A DNA stretch of 64,000 bases from Apoderus coryli (lineage: Eukaryota; Arthropoda; Insecta; Coleoptera; Attelabidae), in contig OU452201.1 in the NCBI GenBank assembly GCA_911728435.2, positions 24,056,001-24,120,000 of the forward strand, written 5' to 3'. This document shows, piece by piece, positions 22,004-33,212 of the stretch. The position numbers and the translations under genes are program-made. Under the pieces are notes generated by a model. That model searched no databases. It was given only the letters and a program-made list of their open reading frames with translations, and was not told the DNA's origin. Position 1 is the stretch's first letter, and each line of letters opens with the position of its first letter.

Positions 22004-22502
22004 TTTTTCTACGACTGCCTTTAAATGCCTTTATTCTATGTTCAATCATGATTTGAAAATATAGTACATTGTAAAGCTGTTTTTCATTTACCCCTGGTAA
22101 TGACAAAAATAGGCATGAAAAATCACCATAGCAACGCCGACAATACAAACACACCAAATTAACTGTAGGTATTTCCAATTAATAATAGTTATAATTAAGT
22201 ATTTCGCTAATTTCAAAACAGTGATAGTGAATATAGTTTAACACCACCTAGTCAATTTAATACTTCTAACTTATCGTATTGAGGCTTACGGCAACTGGGG
22301 AAAGTTTCGAAAATCAAATATTTTCCTAAAAATTATGTTTAATTTATTCAAAAGCATTAAAACGGTCGAAAAAGTATAGTGTGAAACTCACATGAAATAA
22401 CCATTTCCTACTCATATGATTTGCAGCATGAGCCGCAGGCGAGTGCTGCAAACGTTCATACTCGTAGGAAATATGTCATTTCATGTTCGTTGCACAATAT
22501 AC
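22004..22502. repeat. Hairpin-ended repeat family, copy A
   Basis: The unit begins TTTTTCTACGACTGCCTTTA and includes an inner mirrored end (degenerate here, GGTCGAAAAAG). It is followed by a second inverted repeat: CTCACATGAAAT...CATTTCCTACTC against GTAGGAAATATGTCATTTCATG, with a GC-rich loop GCAGCATGAGCCGCAGGCG. Copies B (27403-27849) and C (41931-43621) share the whole layout. No coding capacity. Confidence 0.7.
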
Positions 22503-22868
22503 TAATTCAATCCCATTGATGCTAGAGAATGATATTTACGTAGAAAGTAACGAAGATTCCAAAAAACATGCTGGAATTTTTATGCCGGCCGTGGTGTAGG
22601 TTTTATAGGATAAAAAGGAAGTATCTATCCTTACCGCACGGTTCTGGTAATAGCGGAAAACTGTTTTTACTACTATTTTATCTATCCTACTAGGTAACTT
22701 ATAGAACAGTGTTCGCCAAGTATGAACAAAAAATATTGAAAGGTTCTAAAAGCATTTGGAAATATATATATTATAAAATACCCTCTCTCAGGGTACGTGA
22801 GATTTAAACTTTTCGTCCAATCTTCATATTTTGTTCTAAGGTATCTCCAATTACTATATGAAACCCTG

Positions 22869-23595
22869 TTAGTAGATCAACATTAAAATTTACTTATATT
22901 GGTGTTATTATCTACAATAGTACGTTTTTTCTTCACAATCCATTTAATATTCATAAATGCCTCTTCATAGTAAGCGAATTTGGCCTTAAGTTAACTCCGT
23001 AATCATCCTCAATGCAGCAGGTATATTCACTGACCGAATCAAATACCATTTGAATCTACATATATACACTTAAATTAAAATTAACGAACCGTTTACTCAA
23101 TTACCTCCGACTGACCATAAATCATATAACCACAGCGGCCATTTCTGTTCCGTTTCATTTTACTCCTGAAGCAAAATAATATAGACGGTTAATAATATAT
23201 TGCCAGGAAAAGCACTATATATACTTCATGTATATCATACAAATAGTCCTGGCGAAAAAGTCATGTGTTAGCACAGCATAATAGTTGGGATAAGAATATC
23301 TCTATGTTATCCAGGGTAATCAAACTGATATTAGTTTTGTACAATGTCATTCAGAGACATAGTTTAAGTCCCACTTGTAGGTATTTCTTGAAAACATTAT
23401 ATCAAATACTAGGTTTTTTTCCAATCGAACAAAAACAATGGAAAAGTGAGAGCTTATTCTGGAATCCATTATTTGAGAAAATTTTACATACATTAGATCA
23501 TCAATACGTCCGTACGATAACACATAGATGGCGTTACTAGAATTTTTTCATATGTTTTTTATTTAGTACTAACCTTCAAACGATACGTGTATTAA
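22869..23595. other. Intergenic stretch, one unassigned open frame
   Basis: A 91-codon plus frame (23265-23540) shows no recognised motif and starts at a non-ATG codon; I would not call it a gene. The rest is AT-rich with no element edges found. Confidence 0.35.
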
Positions 23596-23599
23596 TTTG

Positions 23600-23745
23600 T
23601 CACCAATCTGACTATTTATTCGTGAGTTATAGCATTTTGTGTGAAGCAACTTTTGTTATTGAAAAAAAAATGGAAAAAAGTGAATTTCGAGTTTTGATAA
23701 AGCATTGCTTTTTGATGAAAAAAAAAATTCGCGTGCAGGACAGTA
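23600..23745 (+). pseudogene. mariner transposase, extreme N-terminus
   Basis: From the ATG at about 23670 the reading is MEKSEFRVLIKHCFLMKKK, the characteristic start of insect mariner transposases, and the preceding bases (TCGTGAGTTATAGCATTTTG) resemble mariner 5' untranslated sequence. After about 25 codons similarity stops at the left end of an inverted-repeat element (23755). Transposase coding resumes beyond that element at 24753, so the two pieces are probably one interrupted copy, though a few codons overlap. Confidence 0.7.
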
Positions 23746-23754
23746 CACGTGATA

Positions 23755-24752
23755 GAAGTGAATACTTCTTTCACCAGAATTTCAAACTACAACATATTTA
23801 TTTCACTTGGGTAAAGTATAGTATATTATTAATATTTTTAATTGACTCATAATTTTCAAACGAATCCAAGCATCACGAAGCCCAAGCACAATCTTCTTCC
23901 TTATGGCTGACCCTGTCTAATATTTCGTTATTATATATGATTACTGTTTACGTCTACCTCCATAAAAAAATTGAATTCAATACCTACAGCGGTTGTATCG
24001 ACAGTATCTCGTATAATACACAATCTTTGCCTTGTAAAATAACACCCTAAGTGTAGCCATCGAAAAATTAAGGAATAGTACCGGCACAGTTTATACAGTG
24101 TCGGAACGTTTCATCTTCATGTCATCAAAGCAATTCGCCGCCCGCATAGTTATAGTATAGTATCTTATCGTATATATAGATTGAATAGTATAACATAAAC
24201 GTACGACTAGAGACTATCACATAACAATCACAAACTTATTTTGTAAATATTTTATTTTATAATATTTTCTTGTGTAAGTTTAAACAAAGAGAAATATGCA
24301 ACGTATATCTAATTACATGTTTATAAATTATTGAACAATTTAATGTTAAGAATATAGCGGAAAACAAAGTTTTTGTTCAAATATCAAATCATTATTCATT
24401 AATTTTTAATTAAAAATTAGTCATTCTTATTATTATTTATTTCAGTAAAAACTATTTAATCTCATACAACAAAGTACAACTGGCATAATAATACTCTTGT
24501 GTATGCTGCAATACAACCGGTATATATCAGAACCAAGCGCGTTGTGGTGTAGCTGTGCCTATGCATGCACTCGTTTTCTCGTGTATGGTATAGGATATAG
24601 TGTGTAACATATACCACAAATATCATTGTCTCTCTCTGCCTCATATTTGTTATATGCTTCATCTCTTTTGCGTGACGAAAATGTTAAATCGCGTCGCGAC
24701 GTGACGCGACCTTGAAAAATCACTCTCATGCGGCCAAAGAAGTATTCACTTC
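23755..24752. mobile_element. 1-kb element with 17-bp inverted ends splitting a mariner
   Basis: The left end GAAGTGAATACTTCTTT (23755-23771) is the exact reverse complement of the right end (24736-24752). It lies between the two halves of a mariner transposase frame. The interior has no recognised protein; it includes a short CpG-rich patch GTCGCGACGTGACGCGACC near 24694. Confidence 0.55.
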
Positions 24753-25515
24753 AAAAAAATACAGTATAAACCAAACAATGGCTTGATAAACATTATCCGA
24801 ACTCTGCTCCATCGACACAAATGGTAGAGAAGTGGATTGCTGAGTTTAAACGTGGTCGTACCAGCACAAATGATGCAGAGCGCAGTGAACGCCTAAATGA
24901 GGCTGTTATTCCAGAAAACGTCATCAAAATCACAAATTGATTATGAACGATCACAAATTGAAGGTGCATGAGCTAGCTGACCTTGTAAAGATATCAGATG
25001 GCAATGTTTTTACCAATTTACACAAAGATTTGGGTATGCGAAAGCTCTGTGCAAATTGGGTGCCGCGTGAGCTCACAGTTGACCAAAAACAACAACGAAT
25101 TGAAGCTTCAGAGGAGTGTTTGTCGCTGTTAAACCAAAATAAAATGGAATTCTATCGTCGATATCTGACAATGGATAAAACATAACTTCACTATTACACA
25201 CCAGAATCCAAAAGACAATCTCAGTGGACAGCAATCGACGAACCGAATCCAAAGGGAGCAAAGACGCAACAGTCGGCCGGTAAGGTGATGGCGGCTGTAT
25301 TTTGGGATGCGAACGAAATAATATTCATCCGCTACCTCCAAAAAGGAGCCACCATTAACAGCAACTATTACTGTATACTTTTGAATCGAATGATGAGTGA
25401 AATCGCACGAAACGGCCACATTTGCAAAATAAAAAATTGTTGTTTCACCAAAACAATGCACCGTGTCACAAATCGACGAAAACTATGGCAAATTTGAATG
25501 AATGGGCTTCGAAAT
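24753..25515 (+). pseudogene. mariner transposase, main part
   Basis: The reading starts KNTV, a stop, then TKQWLDKHYPNSAPSTQMVE, KWIAEFKRGRTSTNDAERS, VHELADLVKISDGNVF, RKLCANWVPRELTVDQKQQR, TMDKT (first catalytic Asp), HYYTPESKRQSQW, VMAAVFWDANEIIFI and TMHRVTNRRKLWQI. It thus contains the helix-turn-helix DNA-binding region and the first part of the DDE domain, with several frameshifts (near 24938, 25180 and 25440) and stops. The second and third catalytic Asp are lost: the sequence breaks off at 25515, where LINE endonuclease sequence begins. It belongs to the same subfamily as 12405-12870. Confidence 0.85.
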
Positions 25516-26001
25516 CTAGAATACGACCAGGGTGACTATTGGATTGAAATAAGTTCTCTCAGACATCACCGGTAAAATATCCGAGTCACCAGGGTATACG
25601 GACTCGTCAGATGTCAGAGAAGAGGTAAAGCGATCGTCAACCCAATCGCCATTCGGTAGATTGAAATCGCTTATCAAATACAATTCCGCTTTAGGAAACG
25701 CGTAAGAGACTGACTTAACGCTATCAGCGAACACGTTATAATTGTCTAGGGAAGACCTGGGTGCCAAGTAAACAGCTCCAAAAACCTTAACATTACCTAT
25801 GGAAGGTAAAAGAACAAAAATCTGTTCGATGTCACCCGAGCATTTGATCGCAGATCTAGGCAAGTTCTTGCCAACCGCCACAAGGACACCTCCCCCACGA
25901 AAACATAAACTGGTGAGAAGTGATCGCAGCTCCCTCACCAGTTTATATACACCGTATAGTCTTCCGACAACCAAGTCCCTGTAAATACCAAAAGGTATCA
26001 T
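25516..26001 (-). pseudogene. LINE apurinic-type endonuclease domain fragment
   Basis: The minus-strand frame encodes RGGGVLVAVGKNLPRSAIKC, a GNVKVFGAVYLAPRSSLDNY-type strand and LYLISDFNLPNGDW, in the order seen in the exonuclease/endonuclease/phosphatase domain of Jockey- and CR1-type LINE proteins; DFNLP corresponds to the GDFN catalytic motif (first residue changed to S). The N-terminal Asn/Glu motifs and all RT sequence are absent. It abuts the broken mariner at 25515, so one of the two truncated the other. It may belong to the family whose RT is at 4491-6833, which I cannot verify by eye. Confidence 0.75.
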
Positions 26002-27402
26002 CGGGGTCCATCAAGTGGAACAGTTTTGTGCAAAGGCCACGTTTTCTCAATTTTTTAAAATAAAAAGTTATAGTTTTTGAAGCGCTAACAAGATTACATT
26101 TTGATTATAAACGGAAGTTCTACCAGCTTGAACGTATTTTATATATCTGACCGCATTGAACTTAATACATCCGGTAAAGCTCATAACTTCCCGAATTAAA
26201 CTTTTTCAATATTTACCGCAGTCTTTTCCAGTTATTTTCAGGTGTTATCAATTCCATATTTATTTATTATTTAGAGAATTGCTTGGTCCATTCTCGCAGT
26301 AGAGGCTTGGATATTGTATTAAGTGACATCCTGATATTTATTTGGATAAGTTGATTTACTGTTTGTTTATTGTTTGAATAAAAAACGTATAGGTAACGTG
26401 TCGAGCTTTGCTTGTTTTAATTTAGGTTTACATAAACACAACACAATCCATATCGTTCTTGCAATGTTTGCTACATTTTATTTTATATAACATCAGCGTT
26501 CCATTCAATCACTACGACGACGTCTATACCATACCACTGATATGTTTATCCCGGACAACTCTACAGCCCATATATGAGGCAATTTTCGCGATAACACCAA
26601 CAACCCGACAACTGCAGACTATGCTGCGTATTATTACCGCTATTGACCAAAAAAAAAGATAAAAAAAAATCACCGATTAGGTACAAGCCCAGAAAACTTG
26701 TTAACAACCAACGATAAAGCGAACATATTGTTTGGAATCTGGCCCGGGAGATTTTCATTTTAGATCTCCGACTCGACCAGTTTTTGGCATCAGAAGAAGC
26801 GGAGAGAGTTTTAATGTTGATTTGAATCTGTTTGATGAGCTTTATTTATCAGATGTTTTAAATGCGCTCGCATTTGCGGCGATATTACGTAAAGCTTTTT
26901 TTCGATGTGAAAAAGAACAAATGTAATGTTCTGAATAAAATGAACTCGGAATATCAAAGTCTAATTTGCTGTCTTAATAAAACTTTGAAAAGATTGGATG
27001 AGGGTAATTATTAGAGTTAAAGGGAATAAATATATTAACCTTATAAATTTAAGGATTATATTTTTTATAATTTTCAATTAGTTAAAAATTAAAAGCATAC
27101 CAACGCCAAAATTGAAAAAAAAATGGTGATGCCAGTATCCAAAAAAAAGAATAATTTCAATGACTAACTAGAAAATCATTATTATTTTTTTTATTATTCT
27201 TGAACCCTAATTTTAATTTTTTTTCAGTTTACTTTTCTTGGGGTGTTCTGTTCTTATAAAAAATTTTCTTTACACAAATAAAAATAAATTAAATAAAATG
27301 ACAACGACGATTCGTCACAAATTAGTAACTTCTTCAGGTTGAACACATTTTTCTAAAATTACATGCACATACAAATTATTTAAGATAATTCTTTATATAT
27401 AT
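26002..27402. other. Intergenic stretch with two unassigned small frames
   Basis: Frames at 26459-26662 and 26732-26926 (the latter containing RSPTRPVFGIRRSGESFNVD) show no family I recognise. The second has moderate codon-like composition and could be an exon remnant. The remainder is low-complexity AT sequence. Confidence 0.3.
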
Positions 27403-27849
27403 TTTTTCTATGACTGTCTTTAAATGCCTTTATTCTATGTTCAATCACGATTTGAAAATGTAGTACATTGTAATGCTGTTTTTCATTTACCCGGTAAATT
27501 TCCTGGTAATGACAAAAATAGCATCGGGCATGAAAAATCACCATAGCAACGCCGACAATACAAACACACCAAATTGACAGTTTAGGTATTTACAATTAAT
27601 AATAATTATAATTAAGTATCTCGCTAATTTCAAAACACAAAAACAGTGATAGTGAATATAGTTTAACACCACCTAGTCAATTTAATACTTCTAACTTATC
27701 GTATTGAGGCTTACGGCAACTGGGGTAAGCTTCGAAAATCAAATATTTTCCTAAAAATTATGTTTAATTTATTCAAAAGCATTTAAACAGTCGTAGAAAA
27801 AGTATAGTGTGAAACTCACATGAAATGATCATTTCCTACACAATATACT
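27403..27849. repeat. Hairpin-ended repeat family, copy B
   Basis: It begins TTTTTTCTATGACTGTCTTT and ends its inner unit with GCATTTAAACAGTCGTAGAAAAA, which mirror each other over about 25 bp. It then continues GTATAGTGTGAAACTCACATG and stops after CATTTCCTAC, lacking the GC-rich loop and the return arm present in copies A and C. Confidence 0.7.
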
Positions 27850-29630
27850 ATTTTGTTTTAATTTTTTTTTTTGTGTATTACCTAACACAAATTCCAATAC
27901 GTCAATATCAAAAATAACAAACAATTTTCTTTATAGTTACAAATACAACATTTAAAACATTCAAATATAATAAAACTTATAACTGATACGAGTATGTTGT
28001 GTTGAAAGTAGTAGTAGTAGAAACACAAATTCGATATGAAGGCATTTTTGATTCTTTTTTGCGTTTTCTTTTTTTTGCTTTTTTTGTATACCTATACAGG
28101 TGAGATGTTTAAAAGGTATACATTTATTACAACAAATACAGGGGGGTGTGAGTAGTATTTTTCATTTCTTATTTGATAATATTGTGGTAGATACCGCTTA
28201 GATGTTGAATGTCAGTTCTGTCACTAACGCTGTTTTTATTTTTTTTTTTTTTTTTGGTGTATATCATTTCTAAAAATTCTCTTTTTTTTTGTGTGTTGTT
28301 CCATGTCTAAAATTTATTTATTAGAAAATTAGTGATATTGGAAAAAGTATTTGCTGATAAATATACAAATGTTTTCACGATATAAAAATCAAAAATTTTT
28401 GAGTCCGTAAAATATTTATCTTTGGTATATATTTTTTTGATAGATTGGTGGATTAGAGATCAATAAAAATACCATTTGTATGAGTTCGCCAACGTTGCGT
28501 TCCATAGTTTGAAGATCTTCATGTCTACATCAAAATGATTGACTTAAAGTATCTATTTTGTCGTTTTTCGAAGATTAAAACTGCTTGTACCATGCCAAAG
28601 CATATGTTTTCCGTTTTGTTTTAATATATAAAGTATTTTACAATGTTTTTGATGTAACCCTGAAATGCTCAAGTAAGTGAGCGAAACGTTAGTGAACTCA
28701 TAAAAATGGACCTTTCATTAACCTATAATGTATCTAAAAATATCTTATAATAGTAATTTGTTAGAAAATAAAATCGATCCAAGTATCAGAAGATATTATA
28801 GATTCAACTCTGTAAGTGTAACACTTACGACCTTAATTCTTTCAAATAACTAATAGTTTGTAATTTTGGTGACACCGTTAATTTATTTCTGGATATTATG
28901 TTAGGATTATTAAATCTCAAATTTTAACCAGCAAGTTCATTCTTATTGTGCGTATATAGAGTGGGTACAGTTTAATTACTACGTATATCGGTTTGTAATC
29001 TTGTAGAACATGGTAAGTTATATCTTCGAAATTAGTAATTCTTGGTATAATTGTGTGATTTTGCATTAGAAACCGAAATAGATATTTCTATTTTTTTGTT
29101 ACTTTCCCGCACAAGGGATGAAACCTATTTTGTAGATTGTATCCAGAGAAATTCTTCTTTATTAAACCTTCATCTAACCCCTATGTTGTCTTTCTTTTGA
29201 TATTGATAATAGACAAAAATTGTTAATTGTTATATATCCACTTTGTGAGTTCGCTGGGGTCTCACATCGATTTTTAGTTCAAATATTCTTGTTGTGTTGA
29301 AAAATGTTTTAAATTTTTATCTCGTAAACGAAGCGACATATGAAAGAAATACAAGAGATATTAATTAAAGTTGTAGTATTAGTTGCTTTATCTCATGACA
29401 ATATCCAAATTAAATTACAGTTAGTGGTGTACATTTTCTTGTCAATATTTTGTATTAAGTTGTACCCCTAACGCCACTGGCCTTAGTAATTTTGATCTCG
29501 GTAAGGAAATATTTGACTTAATTTAAAAAAAAACTTTAACACATTGTAACTTGGAAACAATGCTTTTCCGGACGTATACTTATCAGAACTTTTTTTCATA
29601 AAATGACCTGAGCAACCACACCCTTAAATA
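27850..29630. other. Long AT-rich stretch, nearly featureless
   Basis: No open frame with recognised motifs. Several T runs (28239-28256, 28281-28289). One decayed hammerhead-like motif is listed separately. A minus-strand conceptual reading around 28380-28540 hints at a degraded protein but matches nothing I can name. Confidence 0.35.
28655..28701 (+). ncRNA. Decayed hammerhead-like motif
   Basis: The plus strand reads CTGAAAT, then GCTCA/TGAGC as a five-pair stem II around AGTAAG, then GAAACGTTAGTG. The GAAA core and stem II are good, but G8 of the CUGANGA box is missing and stem I does not pair, so it is probably an inactive relic of a Penelope-like element end. Confidence 0.3.
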
Positions 29631-29639
29631 TTGCCGCGT

Positions 29640-29830
29640 CCTTTTGAAACACCTTCCAAATTATGATTATTATTATAATTGTATTAATTTTATTATTTCC
29701 AATAAACTTACCTAAAAAACTAACTACTTTATTTAAAATTAGAAATAAAGAAAATGGCAAGAATAACTGGGATTTAAACCCAGAACCTTCCGCATTCAAC
29801 TCACTCTACCAATGAGCTACAAAACTTATG
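29640..29830 (-). repeat. tRNA-derived SINE-like sequence
   Basis: On the minus strand an A box (TAGCTCATTGG at 29819-29809) and a B box (GGTTTAAATCC at 29780-29770) with a perfect T stem CTGGG/CCCAG are present, followed downstream (lower coordinates) by AT-rich sequence. The anticodon region is about six bases too short for a tRNA, so this is a SINE head or tRNA pseudogene. Confidence 0.55.
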
Positions 29831-30179
29831 CGAATTACCTCAACCATATAGATACAAGTACCAACTACTTAACTGGCGAAATTTTAAACGCATTTTTCTT
29901 GACAACTGTGGGGATAAATTTCAAAAGTAAACTACCTATTGCTGTAAAGAGAAGAACGATTTCCCAAAACCAAAATTTAGCTAAATTGGTTGTGAAAATG
30001 GTTAAATGCAACCTTATCTCATTTTTTTAGCGCAGTCACAATACTGTCCCCCTTTCCCTGAGTCGGGAAAGTAAAACAGAAAAGAAGAGAATTAGTCCAG
30101 TAAATGACATATAACATAAGGATAATAGTTCTGTTATTTATTTTTTCGCCTGGCTGCACTTAAACGGAGTTTTACCGCC

Positions 30180-30850
30180 CGCATATGCGGGCGGTAAATG
30201 ACCAATTAGCGCCCGCTCTTTTTATTTTTATTTCATAGATGGCGCTACTGTTAGATTTCCAATAATAACGTTAACATCAGTAGTTTTCACTCACTTAACT
30301 TAATGTCCATTCCATCTAGAGGATAAGTTGACAATTAATTGAGAAAGTTTACTTAGGTAGTCGTTTGCCATTCCGCTAAACTCATTTAATTATTTAAAAT
30401 TGTCCATTATTATTTAGTAATCATTTTTTAATTATTATTGTAATACCGAAATATACCTAAGATTCTAAAATCAAATTTCTATAGCGTACACGCTCAGATA
30501 ATAATTTGACAGTTTCTTTCTACATTTAAAATACGCAACATTGACATGTGAGCCTGTCACATAATTTTATCTGATCTGAGTTTGTCAAAGGATAACGCCT
30601 ATTATCATGTACGTCAAAAAATACTCCTATTAATTACTGTCAAAAACTGTCAGTTCATAACAGTAATAATTAATTATTAAAATAAAGTTCTTTTGGTTTA
30701 ATATTGTAGTATGAAGAGGCAGGCGAAAAACAGTTGTAAGCACCACTGGCGGTAAAGCCGCTGCAGCCTTTCGCTGTATAGCTGCCCTCGCTCGCTTCGC
30801 TCACTCGTGCGTCTATACAGCGGCGGGCTGCAACGAATGCTTTACCGCCC
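30180..30850. repeat. GC-rich palindromes bounding a MITE-like unit
   Basis: At the left, TACCGCCCGCATATGCGGG is a perfect palindrome continuing to CGGTAA. At the right (30747-30850), GGCGGTAAAGC mirrors GCTTTACCGCC around GCTGTATAG and CTATACAGC, forming a hairpin of about 100 bases rich in CGCT repeats. Such GC-dense palindromes stand out sharply in AT-rich surroundings. The two ends share the GGGCGGTAAA motif in opposite orientation. Confidence 0.55.
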
Positions 30851-31020
30851 TTTATACTTAATATACTATATTATATTATTAAGTTATAGTGTTTAAATTC
30901 GTGTTAATTTTTATGTAGATATAAAAATATGTATATCTTCAATCAGTGGCGGTTCGTGGGTAATTTAATTAGGTAGGCACTAATATAAAATTGTATATGA
31001 AGAAAATTGTGTAGGCAAAA

Positions 31021-31661
31021 AGTTTTTAGATTGTCAAGGTCAAGCGCCTTGGATGACAAGTAGAAAATTATCAAGGTTTTTTTGTTCCAAAATGTATCGC
31101 CTTAAGCTATGCGTTTTACATTTTCTTATACTCATAACGTGAAAACAAGCTGGAACGCATATCGGGAAAACATCGAGCATGCATTAGACTTAAACGTAAG
31201 TCTTCAGAGCCCCAGCGAAATCGACCAAGCTGTGAACACTTTTAATAATGTCATTACAACAGCTGTAGAACAAGCAACTCCACAGATAAACCCAAAACAG
31301 CATAATATTCCGCTAGAAATAAAGCAATTAATTGCACAAAAAAGAAAAGTTAGGGCAAAATGGCACCGCACCCATGCTCCATTAGATAAAAATGTGCTAA
31401 ACAGAATATCAAATCACCAGAAATCAAAAATAAAAGATGTCAAAGATCAATCATTTCACAATTACGTGTCTCAACTCAACCGATACGACAATACAATATG
31501 GAAGCCAATTAAACATGCGAGAAAACTACAAACCCATATACCACCAATCCGGAATGAAATGATGAATTTTTTTAGATTGTCAAGGTCAAGCGCATTAGAT
31601 GAAAAGTAGAAAATTATCAAGGTTTTTTTTGTTCAAAAATTATCGCCTTAAGCTATGCGTT
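31021..31661. repeat. 95-bp direct repeats flanking a LINE fragment
   Basis: Copies at about 31023-31115 and 31569-31661 share TTTTTAGATTGTCAAGGTCA, AGTAGAAAATTATCAAGG and ATCGCCTTAAGCTATGCGTT with about five differences. The sequence between is the LINE fragment. The repeat could be an unusually long target duplication, or a tandem duplication of hAT sequence later filled by the LINE piece. Confidence 0.7.
31116..31568 (+). pseudogene. Jockey-like LINE, linker between endonuclease and RT
   Basis: The open frame (31109-31609) encodes VKTSWNAYRENIEHALDLNV, VNTFNNVITTAVEQATPQ, IAQKRKVRAKWHRTHAPLDK and FHNYVSQLNRYDNTIWKPIK, the characteristic region between endonuclease and RT in Jockey-type ORF2 proteins. 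Neither catalytic domain is present. The frame is unbroken, so the fragment is not very old. Both ends are abrupt and coincide with the direct repeats. Confidence 0.7.
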
Positions 31662-31811
31662 ATATATTTTTATAAATCAATTCAATTCGTCGATTTTTTC
31701 TACCCGCAAAATGATTTATTACTTGATCGTGAAATTCTGAACCTAACTATATTGTTATTAAACCCAAGTTGCTTAAACGAGATTCTTCAATTTTATTGCG
31801 AAAAATGGTTT

Positions 31812-32030
31812 TTATTCGTTTGAAACACAAAAGCTTCTTTCCACGGACGCAAAAGCAACTGGAATACAAAGTATTAAATTACATAATTTAAAAATTTCTG
31901 GCAAAGCAATAACTAAATTATTATGAACAAAAAACTGTATAACATCACATAATTTTGAGCAATTTTTAAACATTTCAACATCGCAATCTATTACTTTTAG
32001 TTCATTTTCTAGTCTATTAAAATAGAGCAA
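31812..32030 (-). pseudogene. hAT transposase C-terminal dimerisation domain relic
   Basis: The minus-strand frame ends with LCNLILCIPVAFASVERSFC, matching the LLxIPVxSASVERSFS signature of the hAT dimerisation domain. The preceding residues (CSKLCDVIQFFVHN) are weakly similar to the usual upstream segment. The frame stops soon after the signature and upstream coding is unrecognisable. Its position inside a hAT element with intact ends supports it as that element's own transposase. Confidence 0.65.
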
Positions 32031-32929
32031 CCGTGCATGCTTGGATTTAATATTGTATTTGCGTTCAAATAGGTTCCATATTAACGAAAATGCATAGATT
32101 TGAGTTTGATTTGGTTGTAAACAAATAAAATACCTAGGTACCTATCCTACATAGCAACAATAAATACCCTGTCTATTATCTATTATTTTACAAAAACCCA
32201 TGACATCTCTAAAATTTATACTTTTTTGATAAATCTGATTTAGTATGAAAACTTATAAACCCTACATTTTATTTCCTGCTGTTAGGAAATTTTTGTAAAT
32301 TCTTCAATACAATCTTATATGCAATAATATGCGTGTATTCGTGTATATTAATAGGAAGCAGGCAGGTGGCTAGATGCCTGCGTTTAGATTATACTGAGCG
32401 GTTGAAGGATAATAGTAGAAGTATACTGTTCATTCTAAACTACATGCGGGTTGGTATGACATTATCAGTGCTATATTGCTGTTGTGAGCAGTGGCGTCTC
32501 ATTGATGCGCCTAATAGGAACTCAAACTCTTTAGTTACAGGGTGACGGTGCGGTAGTAGTCGTGAGTTGTGAGACTAATATAACAAATAACTAAAATTAG
32601 AGCAGTTTTCACATTAAAAATAAATAATAGTAGATACCAACATAGAACAATTACTATTATGAAAATGTCCCTGAAATCAAATCTGAGCAGGCACGCCTGC
32701 CCTGACGAGTCGCCACTGTCTTCAATGCCAAAATAAAATGAAAATTACTAAAAGCAAAAATTAATAGTGTGTAATGTTTGTCAAAAGATTTTTTTTTTCA
32801 TAAGTAGGTATAATTTTCAACTTTCAGTAGGTAGTTATTAAATTTAATTGTCTAATTATATGTATGGTTATTTTTTTTTATATTAATAAGTTTTGTTTTT
32901 GTCTTATTCGTAATTTAATTTGATATAAG

Positions 32930-33210
32930 GGTGTTTCATTAGTTTTAATCAGGGTGTTTTTGTTTGAATAGTTTTCGTAACAAAATAAGAATTGAAATTT
33001 TTTGTAGTTAAGAGTATAAATATCATTGTTTTATATTAATACAATTCATATAGGTTATGTGTTTAGTTTTTATATTGTTTAAGTGGTTAATGTTGAGTAG
33101 CGGCCTTTTTTTTACTCAAAAGAAAAGAACCTGCTAGACTTCGCCATTTAAGATGTATATTTTTCTGTATATTATAATCTTAATAAAGCCTATTATTATT
33201 ATAATATAAT
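32930..33210 (+). mobile_element. LINE 3' untranslated region and tail
   Basis: The sequence GCTAGACTTCGCCATTTAAG followed by TTAATAAAGCCTATTATTATT matches the 3' end layout of the LINE ending near 10580 (CTAGACTTCGCC, AATAAAG, ATT repeats). Coding sequence is absent, so this is a severely 5'-truncated insertion. Confidence 0.55.
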
Positions 33211-33212
33211 TA

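Larger units (their letters stand above)
21086..22868. mobile_element. Possible DNA transposon bounded by AGGGTGTTTCATT-type ends
   Basis: The left edge (AGGGTGTTTCATTAAGAAGT, then GGTAATTGGAGGTACCTTGG) is mirrored at 22868-22820 by CAGGGTTTCATA and AGTAATTGGAGATACCTTAG. The inverted repeats are imperfect, with a short deletion in the right copy. The interval includes a hammerhead-like motif and a copy of another inverted-repeat family, but no transposase, so the pairing of these ends is plausible rather than proven. Confidence 0.4.
30944..32718. mobile_element. hAT transposon with 8-bp target duplication
   Basis: The element starts CAGTGGCGGTTCGT and ends with the complement of CAGTGGCGACTCGT, and is flanked by a perfect 8-bp duplication TCTTCAAT (30936-30943 and 32719-32726), the hAT hallmark. 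It contains a minus-strand relic of a hAT transposase C-terminus (31812-32030) and a LINE fragment between direct repeats (31021-31661). It is therefore a decayed autonomous element, not a simple MITE. A second CAGTGGCG motif at 32489 may be the end of a further nested hAT element. Confidence 0.85.

Noticed and set aside
23265..23540. 91-codon plus frame as a gene
   Set aside because: No ATG start, no motif, and no neighbouring exon or element structure to support it.
26732..26926. 64-codon plus frame as a host exon
   Set aside because: Reasonable composition, but no splice signals in phase and no recognisable family.
29762..29827. Functional tRNA gene on the minus strand
   Set aside because: The anticodon arm is about six bases too short and the acceptor stem does not pair; it is a SINE head.
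32489..32718. CAGTGGCGTCTCATT at 32489 as the left end of a small nested hAT element
   Set aside because: No 8-bp duplication was found for it, and the right end is already paired with 30944 through TCTTCAAT.
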